Shown: positions 11,301 to 20,990 of the stretch, in pieces
Position numbering within the stretch: position 1 is the stretch's first letter
How the letters are laid out: every line of letters starts with the position of its first letter
Source of the DNA: Meconema thalassinum
Taxonomy: Eukaryota > Arthropoda > Insecta > Orthoptera > Tettigoniidae
NCBI GenBank assembly: GCA_946902985.2
Contig: OX336397.1
Coordinates: 188,422,813-188,486,812, forward strand
Direction: 5' to 3'
Length of the DNA: 64,000 bases
The notes under the pieces: model-generated
What the model saw: only the letters and a program-made list of their open reading frames with translations
Told to the model about the DNA's origin: nothing
Database searches by the model: none
Position numbers and translations under genes: made by a program

Positions 11301-12886
11301 CTCTCTCTCTCTCTGGGAATGTGAGCTTCGATGAAATAATCTTTGAGGTTCCTTACATATTCTATAGGTGTTAAACTATCCGTATTGCTGAATTTTTGCG
11401 GTTTGTCTTCAAAATTCCTGATGACCGTTACGTTCCTCGGATATGAATCCGGGTAGTTTTTCCCACTATCTCGATAGTTCCACTCAGGTTCCATATTCCT
11501 CTCGTCATCCTCCTCTCTGAATCTGGATATACGTTCTTCAGGAGTCACGTCTCTCTCTTCTGGATCTAGGTTATATCTTCTGGCATAATTCCTATTGATT
11601 TCGCAAGCCAAGCCTTCTGTATCCTTGTCAGTGATTTCCGTTAAGACTTTCTTGATTAACTCTTCTTTGTAGGTCTCCATCAAATTAGCCTCTCCTAACT
11701 TCAAATTTTGCAGCTTGCTCGTCGTTTCATTTACATCAGAGACAACTTTATGAATCTGATCCTTTAATGTTTGCACATCCTGACCTAGTTGTGTTCTATC
11801 GTCAACTTGTCTTTCGGATAGCGAATCCATCCTGACGCTTAAATCTTTCCTAATCTGTACTACTTCATTGTTAATCTCTATTTGAGTACTGGCAAGTTTT
11901 CTTTCAATCCGTTCCTGAATTTGGGTTACATGTTCCCCACTTGACTTATTCCACTCGTCTTTCCATACTGTTACATTTGCCGTTAACATTTCTGCTATGT
12001 CTACTTCGATATCCTCTTTCAATAATCTATTATGGTCTAATACCTGGGTTCTCATGACCTCTACATCATACTTTAAACCTGCTAAAGACGTTGTCGTTCT
12101 AACTGACTCATCAACTAATCTAGTCGCTAATGCACTTATATTACGCGTACAAAGGGTTTTCGAATTTTCTATCTCTTCCCTGACTTTATTTACATCAGTT
12201 TGGACTCTAGCAATATCTACGAAAACTGTGTTGACTTCTACCTGCATCTTAGTTATGTCACTTTGCACCTCATTTACATCCGAATGAATGTTATTAATAT
12301 CAATCTGAACATTGGATACATCAGTTCTAACATTTTGGATTTCTTTTTGGACTTCCTCAACCTTGTCTTGGACAGTCGCAACATCATTTTTAACAACAAC
12401 TACTTCGGCTCTAGCACAAGAAATATCACCTCGGACATTAGCCACATCTAAATTCAACATTGTAAGATCTTTATGCACATTAGCAACATCAATTTTAACA
12501 TCAGCAACATTTTTATGCATATTAGACACATCTATTTTAACATTGGACACGTCTGAGCGGATCTCAGTTACAGTATTCTCAATTCCTTGGGTATTAATCT
12601 GTAAACGCGACATATTATCCTCTAAGTTAGCAGAACTGGTCTGAAGACCCTTAAAACTTTCATCCATGCTAGCTTTCAAATTACTAGCATTCTCCTCCAT
12701 TCTTGCTTTCAAATTAGCAGACAAATTACTAGCATTCTGCTCCATTCGACTAGCATTCTCCTCCATCCGACTAGTATTCCTAGCTTCCATCTCCTTCATA
12801 CTACTAATCATGCTTGCTTTCAAGTTAGCAGACATCTCCTCTAACATCATCTTCAAACTTTCATCTGCCATTACAATATTATTCAA
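11297..12886 (-). CDS. gag: Gypsy gag N-terminal part, long coiled coil
   Basis: A 529-residue protein whose first ~400 residues are a highly regular heptad/undecad-like repeat (recurrent Asp-Val-X-Asn-Val motifs, ASNLKA-type repeats at the start). A long coiled coil is predicted from this pattern. The C-terminus has the start of a Gag capsid segment (residues around FEDKPQKFSNTDSLTPIEYV), which normally continues into the segment encoded by the next frame. The frame stops (TGA, 11297-11299) just after a GA dinucleotide run at 11301-11314. The unusually large coiled-coil N-terminus probably drives particle assembly (inference). Confidence 0.8.
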   Translation of the reverse strand: MNNIVMADESLKMMLEEMSANLKASMISSMKEMEARNTSRMEENASRMEQNASNLSANLKARMEENASNLKASMDESFKGLQTSSANLEDNMSRLQINTQGIENTVTEIRSDVSNVKIDVSNMHKNVADVKIDVANVHKDLTMLNLDVANVRGDISCARAEVVVVKNDVATVQDKVEEVQKEIQNVRTDVSNVQIDINNIHSDVNEVQSDITKMQVEVNTVFVDIARVQTDVNKVREEIENSKTLCTRNISALATRLVDESVRTTTSLAGLKYDVEVMRTQVLDHNRLLKEDIEVDIAEMLTANVTVWKDEWNKSSGEHVTQIQERIERKLASTQIEINNEVVQIRKDLSVRMDSLSERQVDDRTQLGQDVQTLKDQIHKVVSDVNETTSKLQNLKLGEANLMETYKEELIKKVLTEITDKDTEGLACEINRNYARRYNLDPEERDVTPEERISRFREEDDERNMEPEWNYRDSGKNYPDSYPRNVTVIRNFEDKPQKFSNTDSLTPIEYVRNLKDYFIEAHIPRERER

Positions 12887-13369
12887 AAATTAGACTGCTG
12901 TAGGGACATACATCAATAGAGCAAAATAACAACATTTGAGCAATACTTTTCACCATATATAAATTTGATCAATTTTCTGTCTTAAATCTAACTTATAACT
13001 ACCTTATAATTAACTTTCGAAGACACTTCATGTTGAAACAAACTCAAGCACATGTTCAAATTTCCCTGGCTCATTTTAAAATATCCTAACACAAATGATT
13101 TACATTTACAATCCAAATAGTTTAATTTTATCTTAAATATGACTAAAATGTCATAAGCCGGTCAAATAAAATAAGATTCCAGATTATAGGCGATTTTCCT
13201 AAGTTTCCAGCCTATTTAACCTTTCTCAAGTTGTATAAGATCTGATCTTTTCTGAGTGTCATTTTCCTAATACAATACAACATTTAATTCCTATATAATC
13301 ACACTCTCAAATTCTACAATTGGCCTAGACATCTAACAAAGAATCAACCTCTTTATTTGAGTCTAATCG

Positions 13370-13526
13370 AGCCTCACGTGTTAGGTTTGCCAATCACACT
13401 GGCGTTCAACCTGGTGATCCACTTTTGTTGAACATGCCCCAACGTTTTAGGTGCGCCAATCTTACTAGCGTTCAACCTGGTAATCCAGTTATGTTGAATC
13501 TGCCCCACGTTGGGCGCCAATCTTAC
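13370..13526 (-). repeat. Tandem leader repeat carrying PBS and degenerate PBS copies
   Basis: Downstream of the 5' LTR the leader is about 2.5 tandem units of 61-66 bp. Unit 1 is 13466-13526 and holds the real PBS. Unit 2 is 13400-13465 and holds a degraded version starting TGGCGCACC. A partial unit 3 before 13400 starts GATTGGCAAACC. Each unit begins GTAAGATTGG or GTGTGATTGG on the minus strand and ends in GGTTGAACGC. Confidence 0.75.
13502..13519 (-). other. Primer-binding site, tRNA-Lys(1,2) type
   Basis: TGGCGCCCAACGTGGGGC on the minus strand, seven bases after the 5' LTR. It matches the 18-nt primer-binding site complementary to the 3' end of tRNA-Lys1,2, as known from several retroviruses (recalled, not searched). 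Confidence 0.85.
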
Positions 13527-16500
13527 TGTCCCCGTTTACCCGGATAGTAGGCTGTCAGATATCCGCCCCCTCAATCGGATTGCCAACAATCAATCGCACC
13601 GGCTCAGCTACATCAATGAAAATGGCACTGACAGATACTACCGAGGTATGAGCACAGAAGTTAACAGGAAATCATTGTGGAACACACCAAAATAGACGGG
13701 GGTTCATACTTACCTTTACTTACCTCTTAGAAATATCTCGGGGATTGAGTTGACAACAGGATCACTAAAGTCTGTTCACACAATAACCTCCACCATGACA
13801 TTTAAAAATGAACCAGAACGAAGACGAGAACTTTGAACTGTACAAAAGCTTTTATTTCAAATAAAGGGAATGAATTTAACATCTCAACAAAATAAATGTG
13901 GCTATCAGTAGCCCATGTCAATCTGACTACGTCCTCCTATAGGACTTGCAAAATTATCATACAACATGATATAGAACATATTAGCTCCCACGAGCTCCAA
14001 ATAACGTAATATTCATAACACAATTGGATTGGAAAGGAAGTGAGGACGAGACATATATATAGAGCATTTGGTTTCTTTTAATAAACATAACACTGGTATT
14101 TATAGGCGCAAGGCCAGAGTGTGGACGACCTCACCCGCTGATAACCAGTTGTCGGGACAGCTGCGAGCTACCCTTCAACCTGTCGCACACTTGTCAAATG
14201 GGCTCCCTTTCTCATGCCACATTACGTAAGAATCCAGCTCTCAAAAGCTTTAAATGTCCGCAAGACAACTCATATATATATATTGACGCAAATCTTTCAA
14301 ATGCTTTACTCATATACTACTGGATTATTATGACAATTCACTAAACTTGTTAAGTTCTCATCCAAATGTTTAATAAGCTCTTAAATGTTTATAACAAAAT
14401 CACATAAATTATTTATAACAATTATAAATTGTTTATAATATTATCGAAGATAATAACAAAATTTTTAAACACGCCTTTAAAATCACTTTCGTTCCACATT
14501 ATTGTCAAAGATATATACATTATTATTTACAATATCAACATTTAAATTATTTAAATTATTAATTTAAGAAATACATTTAACCACATGTTCATCCGGTTGG
14601 TAATTTCATAATCGTGTTAATATAATCGACCAATAAAGGTTAGTTATACATGTTAATGTCACAATCTGGTTTAATATAGGTTGTAATAATTATTTGTGAC
14701 GGTAATCTTCATTCAAAATCTTATCTCAAATTCTTTCAAAACTCTTGTTAATTATAACAGTAAATTCACTTGATTAATTTTCAACGAACTATGACAATAC
14801 ACTCCAGCGGAAAATAATTCGCTTACAAAATAATGCACAAACTGCATTAAAAATTTGGCCCAAAATTCATCATATATTAATCTATATGGCATCAAACTTC
14901 CACAGAATTTACAAAAACCTCCACTATCAAATTCTTTAACATCATTAATTACTGTGGGAACCTCCTTCGTATATATTCAAGGGCATTATACATCAGCGAC
15001 TTTCAACACGTGCGCTGCACTAGCGATTATACATTCATAGTTCCACTTAAAAATTCTTATAATCATTAATTGTTTCAAAACTGTTGTCATTTAACCTTCG
15101 TGGATTTCATTCATGAATCGTAATGAAGTAAAAATTTGCCAATCACAAATAAATTTAATAGTGAATACGCTTATATACGCCTGTCTGGTCTATCAAAATT
15201 TAAGATTAACATCTTCAAAGAATTGTAGTATAAAAATACTATTATCAAATAAAGTGCGACTAAACTGTAAAATAGTCGAATAGAATCCAATTAGACTGGG
15301 GAATGCAAACATCATTATATAAATCTCTAATTGAGAAAAACTCCTAACAAAAGTTCATGAATTTAATGCATTCAATAATTCATTATTAAAGTTCATTTTT
15401 CACAAAAGTGTCTATGATGCAATGGTCGTTCATAACTGACGATAAATGTCTGTGTTGCAATCAATTCAAATAACGACTAGTATTTCCAAGATCGTCGACA
15501 ACGTAATGGATTTTAACGCTCTAAAATCATTTAAATGATCTTCCTTCTTGATGATGACAGAAAATTGGTCAAAGTAATTAAACTGGGGTAGAATTACTTT
15601 AATAAAGTGACACGCTGTCTGAATTTAAATCTGCCATAAAAATCATTAACTTACAGTCAAATCGTGACTACAAAAAAGTAAGCAAATTACTGAAAAATCT
15701 AAATATCAGTCTCAACTGATCCAAAATCATTTAACTATGACCATGACATAACAATGTCTTAATAAATCGTCGAAAAAGGCATAACTCAACAAGGTGTACT
15801 GAGAATAGGAATCTCAAACAAGAATATAGGGCAAAATACATGAGGACAAAAATATGGGAAAAATGGTTGCTCAAACATTGCTAAGAAACTCAAATACAAT
15901 AAACGTTCACGACTACCTTATCTGCCGATTGACGTTCCAGAGGAAAATTCCCCAAAGAAGACTGCTGATAGGTCCATTTCACCAACTGAAGATGATCTCC
16001 ATCCTCGAAACAGGAAATAGCACCCTCGGAGAATCGAACTGCTTCCTTGAAGACGAATAGACATCCTTCCGGCAATAATCTTCTTTGTGAGTCGGGATAA
16101 CCCTGACCTCTCTTGAAAAATCCCTGAAGTTCCAGTAGACAATCGCCATGAAGTTTTTGTAATAATTTCCGAAGAAATTTTCATATTCAATGAGTATGTA
16201 ATAGATTCCATTGCTGTTGGATAGTATTCAGCTTTGAAGCACGAAACATGGGTGTAGATGTTTATTCACCACATGTTCGCTTGTGTGGAATAGCAATTAG
16301 CGAAGTTCCATGCTGCTATCTTACTCCGTTGAAATATGTCCCAATCGCATTAAGTCCTTTAGCCTTCCATCTTCTCTTCGGTTATGATAATAGAAGAACA
16401 AACTGCCATATTAAACTGCTCCATTATACTATAGCGTTGTGTAACAAAAGCAATCTGAAGTCTCCCTATTTCACTAACCGTGTCAGCCGTGGCGTAAAGT

Positions 16501-17378
16501 CTGGCGATACAAAGTGTTTCTCAGGTGGCGAGATAATCACTTTTGTCAGTCGTGTAAAACTGCCAATATCTTCCAAAATAATTACTCGCAATTGTTCAAC
16601 TTTTCTATATTACTTCATGTAGCACTGCACAATAGAATTAGCTTATAGGCGACCGCTAACTGTTCAAAGCTAATCTTGTAGATGCGTTATAAGGTGCGTT
16701 TTAACTTCACCTAGTTTTACTCGAATCTCGTTTAATGCAGTGGCTTCACCACGCGTTATAAAGACGACTCTTTCTACTCGTTTCACTTGACGTCTCACCA
16801 AAATGACAATATAAGAACTTTCACGATTAGACTTCGATGATCTGAGAATGAGACTCCTCTCTTCTGCGCAAGGCCTTTTATGAACTTCCTGAGGGGCGTA
16901 TCCATCCCTTCCATAGCGTGTTACTGCGTCATAGCTAGAAGTTCCAACTTCGTCAATACATGACGGATTTTCAAAATTCAAAAACTGAAAATAAATTTCA
17001 CCAAAATTCCAGATCAATGCCTTTACTGCAAATGGATTTCCACAATTCTGCATTCCAAAAGTAATAAAAATACCGTAGTTTCAGCAATCTCCGTCTTTCT
17101 TCAAACTATCGTTCATTGGTTCAAGCCTCCCCTCCAATAGCATAATTTCTTCCTCAGCCTAGTTCCACGTTTCCTGCGACTGCGTCGTAAATCTTGGATC
17201 TTCCTCGAATAAATGCTGACGTCACTGAGAATCTCCGCTCAAGTAGCCTGCTGGCATAACGTTTGCGTCATCCGTGCTTACGTCATGACTACCCACGTCA
17301 TAACTATGACAGCCATAACTTTCTTTATAATTTCCAATATAGCCACCGTGGTCTCTATATAATTCAATTACGGGGGCA
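13527..17378 (-). repeat. 5' LTR of the gypsy element (3,852 bp)
   Basis: Direct repeat of 3204-7057 and the promoter-bearing copy for minus-strand transcription. Differences from the other LTR that I could see are concentrated in the right half, for example around 15660, 15855-15890 and 16660-17200. No promoter element could be fixed with confidence. Confidence 0.95.
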
Positions 17379-17382
17379 GTAC

Positions 17383-17529
17383 GTATTTGGGGATGAGGTT
17401 TAGTTCTATACATTTTTTGTTGAACCAAATTGACTTGTCTAAATTCATGAGTTTAAGCCTGAGTGATTTGAATTTCTTGGCATCACGATTTGCCTGACTA
17501 GCCGTGAACATTGTGGTGTTTGAAGCCAT
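17383..17529 (-). pseudogene. Penelope element A, N-terminal coding piece
   Basis: The first ~49 codons of the Penelope protein, ATG at 17529-17527 (MASNTTMFTASQAN...), matching copy C at 20991 onward. The piece stops at the gypsy insertion and continues at 3203. Without the LTR element the two parts would be contiguous in frame up to the 17-base deletion near the C-terminus. Confidence 0.85.
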
Positions 17530-17555
17530 ATTTTCAGTGTTGCCTTAGTAAACTA

Positions 17556-18540
17556 GAGTTTAGTGCTTTTCAGTCGGTCAACACGAATGTACCCAAAAGA
17601 GATGGGTTATGCCCTAATCCTGAAATAAATTACATGAGATTAATAAAACACAAGGATGACCAGTTTCGATCGTCAAGCGACAATCATCAGATCCATTACA
17701 CTTAGGCTACAAAATCTATGTTTGAAATACAGGTGAAAATATTTACAATATGTACAATTATTTAGTTGCAGTATTGGTACTGCAACTGTAAGTGTATGCT
17801 AAATGCAGTATATATGTTAGGTGAAATGCTAAATGGTGATAGCTATCCGGAGATTGTACTTTAGAGAGATTATATGGTTGTAAACTATGGTTAAACTATA
17901 AAATTTTAGGCTAACTACTTATCTGATTGTCTTCCGTACTACAGCTACTCGCAGTTTTCGTGCTCACTGGAACTCACTGTGCGGTCGACTGCGGTGGTTA
18001 TCTTAACGACTGGTTTTTCCCTGCCTTCTCCCCCCTGCCCCTACGTGCTGTGGGGAGTGATAGTGATGTGTTTATGTGAGGTGTTGCCAACCTAGATAAG
18101 ATGTATGTTATTGAATGAGGTGGGTCTACAACTATTAAAGACCGTGGATTAGCCCTCGCCACGCGTGGAGCATAACCCATTCGAACTAAGCGTTGACGGT
18201 CTTATGAGGACATCCCGGCACCTTTAATACTGCCGCGAATATGGGCCTTGGTTTATTGCAGAAGAAAAGTACATCGTACACCTGATCCAGATAACATTTA
18301 CCTATTAAAAAACCCCAAATTTCCCCCTTTTTTATCTAGCTTGGCTGTGTCGCTAAATTGTGTTTTGTTTCCGACAGGGTGTGTTTTTAGTAGCGTGAAG
18401 AGGGGTGAGCTCTCCATGAACGTGTGTTCATTTAGATTCTTGGGATTGATTCGTTTGGCTAGGTGTATCTCGATTGCTTCCTTTATGTCAAGAGGTCTAC
18501 CTTTCGATTCGTGATGGATTATTTTAAGGTTGGTAAAGCT
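17556..18540 (-). repeat. Penelope pLTR, 5' copy of element A
   Basis: Same sequence as 119-1090 apart from scattered changes, including the protein C-terminal coding stretch at its far end (18400-18540). It precedes the ORF start at 17529, giving the pLTR-ORF-pLTR layout typical of Penelope elements. Confidence 0.8.
17654..17694 (-). ncRNA. Hammerhead ribozyme motif in Penelope pLTR (A, upstream)
   Basis: Minus-strand core CTGATGA (17690-17684) and GAAA (17667-17664), followed by CTG, then GTC and ATCC, which pairs with GGAT (17694-17691). Stem II is weaker than in the other copies because its 5' arm reads TTGTCG rather than TGATCG. Confidence 0.65.
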
Positions 18541-18866
18541 TCGTTTTATCTTTATTTTTATGTTTGGCTATAATTTGATTTATTTTGCTTGGCGAGAATT
18601 TGTTTTCCTTTGCTATTTGCATAATAGTTCTTATTTCCTTATTATAGTTGTCTTTTGACATGGGTATGTTTAAAGCCCTGTGCACCATTGAATTGAAACC
18701 CGCTAGTTTGTGCGTTTTGGGGTGATTAGACTGATTGTCGATTGCATGCGAGGTTTGTGTTGCTTTCCGGAATATGGAATATGAAAGTTCGTTGTCTTTA
18801 CGTTCAATAGTTATATCGAGATAATTTATTTTCCGGTCTATTTCGGATTCCTTAGTGAATTTGAAT
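18541..18866 (-). pseudogene. Penelope RT fragment, inverted at a head-to-head junction
   Basis: On the minus strand this encodes the post-YVDD part of the RT (TKESEIDRKINYLDITIE, then ATQTSHAIDNQSN and SPSKINQIIAKHKNKDK). It is joined abruptly at ~18540 to pLTR sequence. Its distal end meets plus-strand Penelope sequence at ~18867. The segments 18633-18697 and 18870-18935 are an inverted repeat of ~60 bp with a ~170-bp spacer, so the junction is a foldback between element A and copy B. Confidence 0.75.
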
Positions 18867-20033
18867 GTGAATTCAATTGTGCACAGGGCTTTAAACATAC
18901 CCATGTCAAAAGACTACTATAATTAGGAAATAACATGTATACCAATATTCCGATTATTGAAGCAATCAACACTATCGAAAACAACTTAAAATCCAACAAT
19001 TCGGTAAAAGAAATTGAAGAGATTGTGAGATTACTGAGGGTCGTTCTCACCCAAAACGTGTTTCAATTCGACAATAAAATATACACACAGAGAGAAGGCC
19101 TAGCAATGGGATCGCCACTAAGTGGGTTAATCGCTGACATCTTCATCAATGCACTAGAAAATGCGTTCTTAGAAAAGACTTCAACAAAGGGAATAGTATT
19201 ATGGAAAAGATACGTAGATTATGTAATTTGCATCTACGATACTGAACTAACAAGCGAAGAAACAATTCTCCAATCCATTAATAGCCTTCACCACTCTATC
19301 AAATTCACTAAGGAATCCGAAATAGACCGGAAAATAAATTATCTCGATATAACTATTGAACGTAAAGACAACGACCTTTCATATTCCATATTCCGGAAAG
19401 CAACACAAACCTCGCATGCAATCGACAATCAGTCTAATCACCCCAGTACGCACAAACTAGCGGGATTCAATTCAATGGTGCACAGGGCTTTAAACATACC
19501 CATGTAAAAAGACAACTATAATAAGGAAATAAGAACTATTATGCAAATAGCAAAGGAAAACAACTTCTCGCCAAGCAAAATAAATCAAATTATAGCCAAA
19601 CATAAAAATAAAGATAAAACGAATCCCAAACCGGACAGTAATGAGAAAAAAAAATTCCGCGTTTCAATTATGTGAATGCGAATGCATATAAAATCACTAA
19701 CCTATTCAAAAAGCAAGGCATAAAGATAGCTTTCACGGCGAAAAACACAACCGCTAGGCACTTCCTAAATAGTAATCTAAATAAACGTGACCCGTATTCA
19801 AGTTCAGGGGTATATTCTATAACGTGCCAAGACACCGATTGTCAAGCTAATTACATCGGGCAGAGTGGAAGGCGAGTAGACACACGTTATAATGAACATA
19901 GGAATGCGATAAGATACGGAACACATTCAGCTGTGTGCGAACATATGTGTGACGCAGGGCACAGCTTTACCAACATAGAGTCGGACCTTAAAATAATCCA
20001 TCACGAATCGAAAGGTAGAGAGCTCTTGACATA
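18867..20033 (+). pseudogene. Penelope-like RT/GIY-YIG, copy B, 5'-truncated
   Basis: The copy begins inside the RT (MYTNIPIIEA at 18935), after ~60 bp of out-of-order Penelope sequence. It keeps AMGSPLSGLIAD, but its catalytic box reads YVDY (19211-19222) instead of YVDD. A TAA follows ALNIPM at ~19504, at the same position as in copy C. The frame shifts near 19650 at an A-run. The GIY-YIG domain (SGVYSITC, NYIGQSGRR) is readable at 19672-20034 and is then frameshifted. This is a dead copy that shares a nonsense mutation with copy C. Confidence 0.85.
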
Positions 20034-20039
20034 AAGGAA

Positions 20040-20990
20040 GCAATCGAGATACACCTAGCCAAACGAAACAATCCCAACAATCTAAATGAACACACGTTCA
20101 TGGAGAGCTCACCCCTCTTCTCGCTACTAAAAAACACACCCTGTCGGAAACAAAACACAATTTAGCGACACATCCAAGCTAGATAAAAAAAGGTGGGAAA
20201 TTAGGGGATTTTTAATAGGTAAATGTTATCTGGATCAGGTGTACGATGTACTTTTCTTCTGCAATAAACCAAGGCCCATATTCGCGGCAGTATTAAAGGT
20301 GCCGGGACGTCCTCATAAGACCGTCAACGCTTAGTTCGAATGGGTTATGCTCCACGCGTGGCGAGGGCTAATCCACGGTCTTTAATAGTTGTAGACCCAC
20401 CTCATTCAATAACATACATCTTATCTAGGTTGGCAACACCTCACATAAACACATCGCTATCACTCCCCACAGCACGTAGGGGCAGGGGGGAGAAGGCAGG
20501 GAAAAACCAGTCTTTAAGATAACCACCGCAGTCGACCGCACAGTGAGTTCCAGTGAGCACGAATACTGCGAGTAGCTGTAGTACGGAAGACAATCAGATA
20601 AGTTGTTAGCCTAAAATTTTATAGTTTAACCATAGTTTACAACCATATAATCTCTCTAAAGTACAATATCCGGATAGCTATCACCATTTAGCATTTCACC
20701 TAACATATATACTGCATTTAGCATACACTGACAGTTGCAGTACCAATACTGCAACTAAATAATTCTACGTATTGTAAATATTTTCTCCTGTATTTCAAAC
20801 ATAGATTTTGTAGCCTAAGTGTAATGGATCTGATGATTGTCGCTTGATGATCGAAACTGGTCATCCTAGTGTTTTATTAATCTCATGTAATTTATTTCAG
20901 GATTAGGGCATAACCCATCTCTTTTGGGTACATTCGTGTTGACCGACTGAAAAGCACTAAACTCTTGTTTACTAAGGCAACACTGAAAAT
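20040..20990 (+). repeat. Penelope pLTR between copies B and C
   Basis: Reverse complement of 119-1090. It follows copy B and directly precedes the copy C ORF, so B and C share one pLTR in a tandem arrangement. The stretch 20340-20522 contains a 60-codon frame that also appears in every other pLTR copy; I regard it as chance. Confidence 0.8.
20826..20866 (+). ncRNA. Hammerhead ribozyme motif in Penelope pLTR (B/C)
   Basis: GGAT (20826-20829), CTGATGA (20830-20836), GAAAC (20853-20857), GTC and ATCC (20860-20866). The stem II arms pair with two G-U wobbles (GATTGTC with GATGATC). Confidence 0.7.

Larger units (their letters stand above)
3204..17378 (-). mobile_element. Ty3/gypsy-type LTR retrotransposon with giant LTRs
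   Basis: A complete element of 14,175 bp runs on the minus strand. It begins TGTCCCCG and ends GGGGGCA, and is flanked by the direct repeat GTAC (3200-3203 and 17379-17382). The flanks are the two halves of Penelope copy A, and comparison with intact copy C at 21121-21160 confirms the insertion point and 4-bp TSD. Order in the transcribed direction: 5' LTR 13527-17378, PBS 13502-13519, two gag frames, pol, purine tract 7058-7067, 3' LTR 3204-7057. No envelope frame was found. The two LTRs show about 20 single-base differences by eye and one small indel (~0.5%), so insertion is recent. A tRNA-Lys-type PBS, long LTRs and a 4-bp TSD recall the Osvaldo/Ulysses group, but the clade call is inference. 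Confidence 0.93.

Noticed and set aside
7314..12893. Many plus-strand frames opposite pol and gag (e.g. 8328-8699, 12312-12644)
   Set aside because: They are antisense shadows of the minus-strand gypsy genes and show no domain.
17998..18180. 60-codon frame conserved in pLTR copies (also 20340-20522, 23754-23936)
   Set aside because: It is conserved only because the pLTR copies are nearly identical; no homology is recognised.
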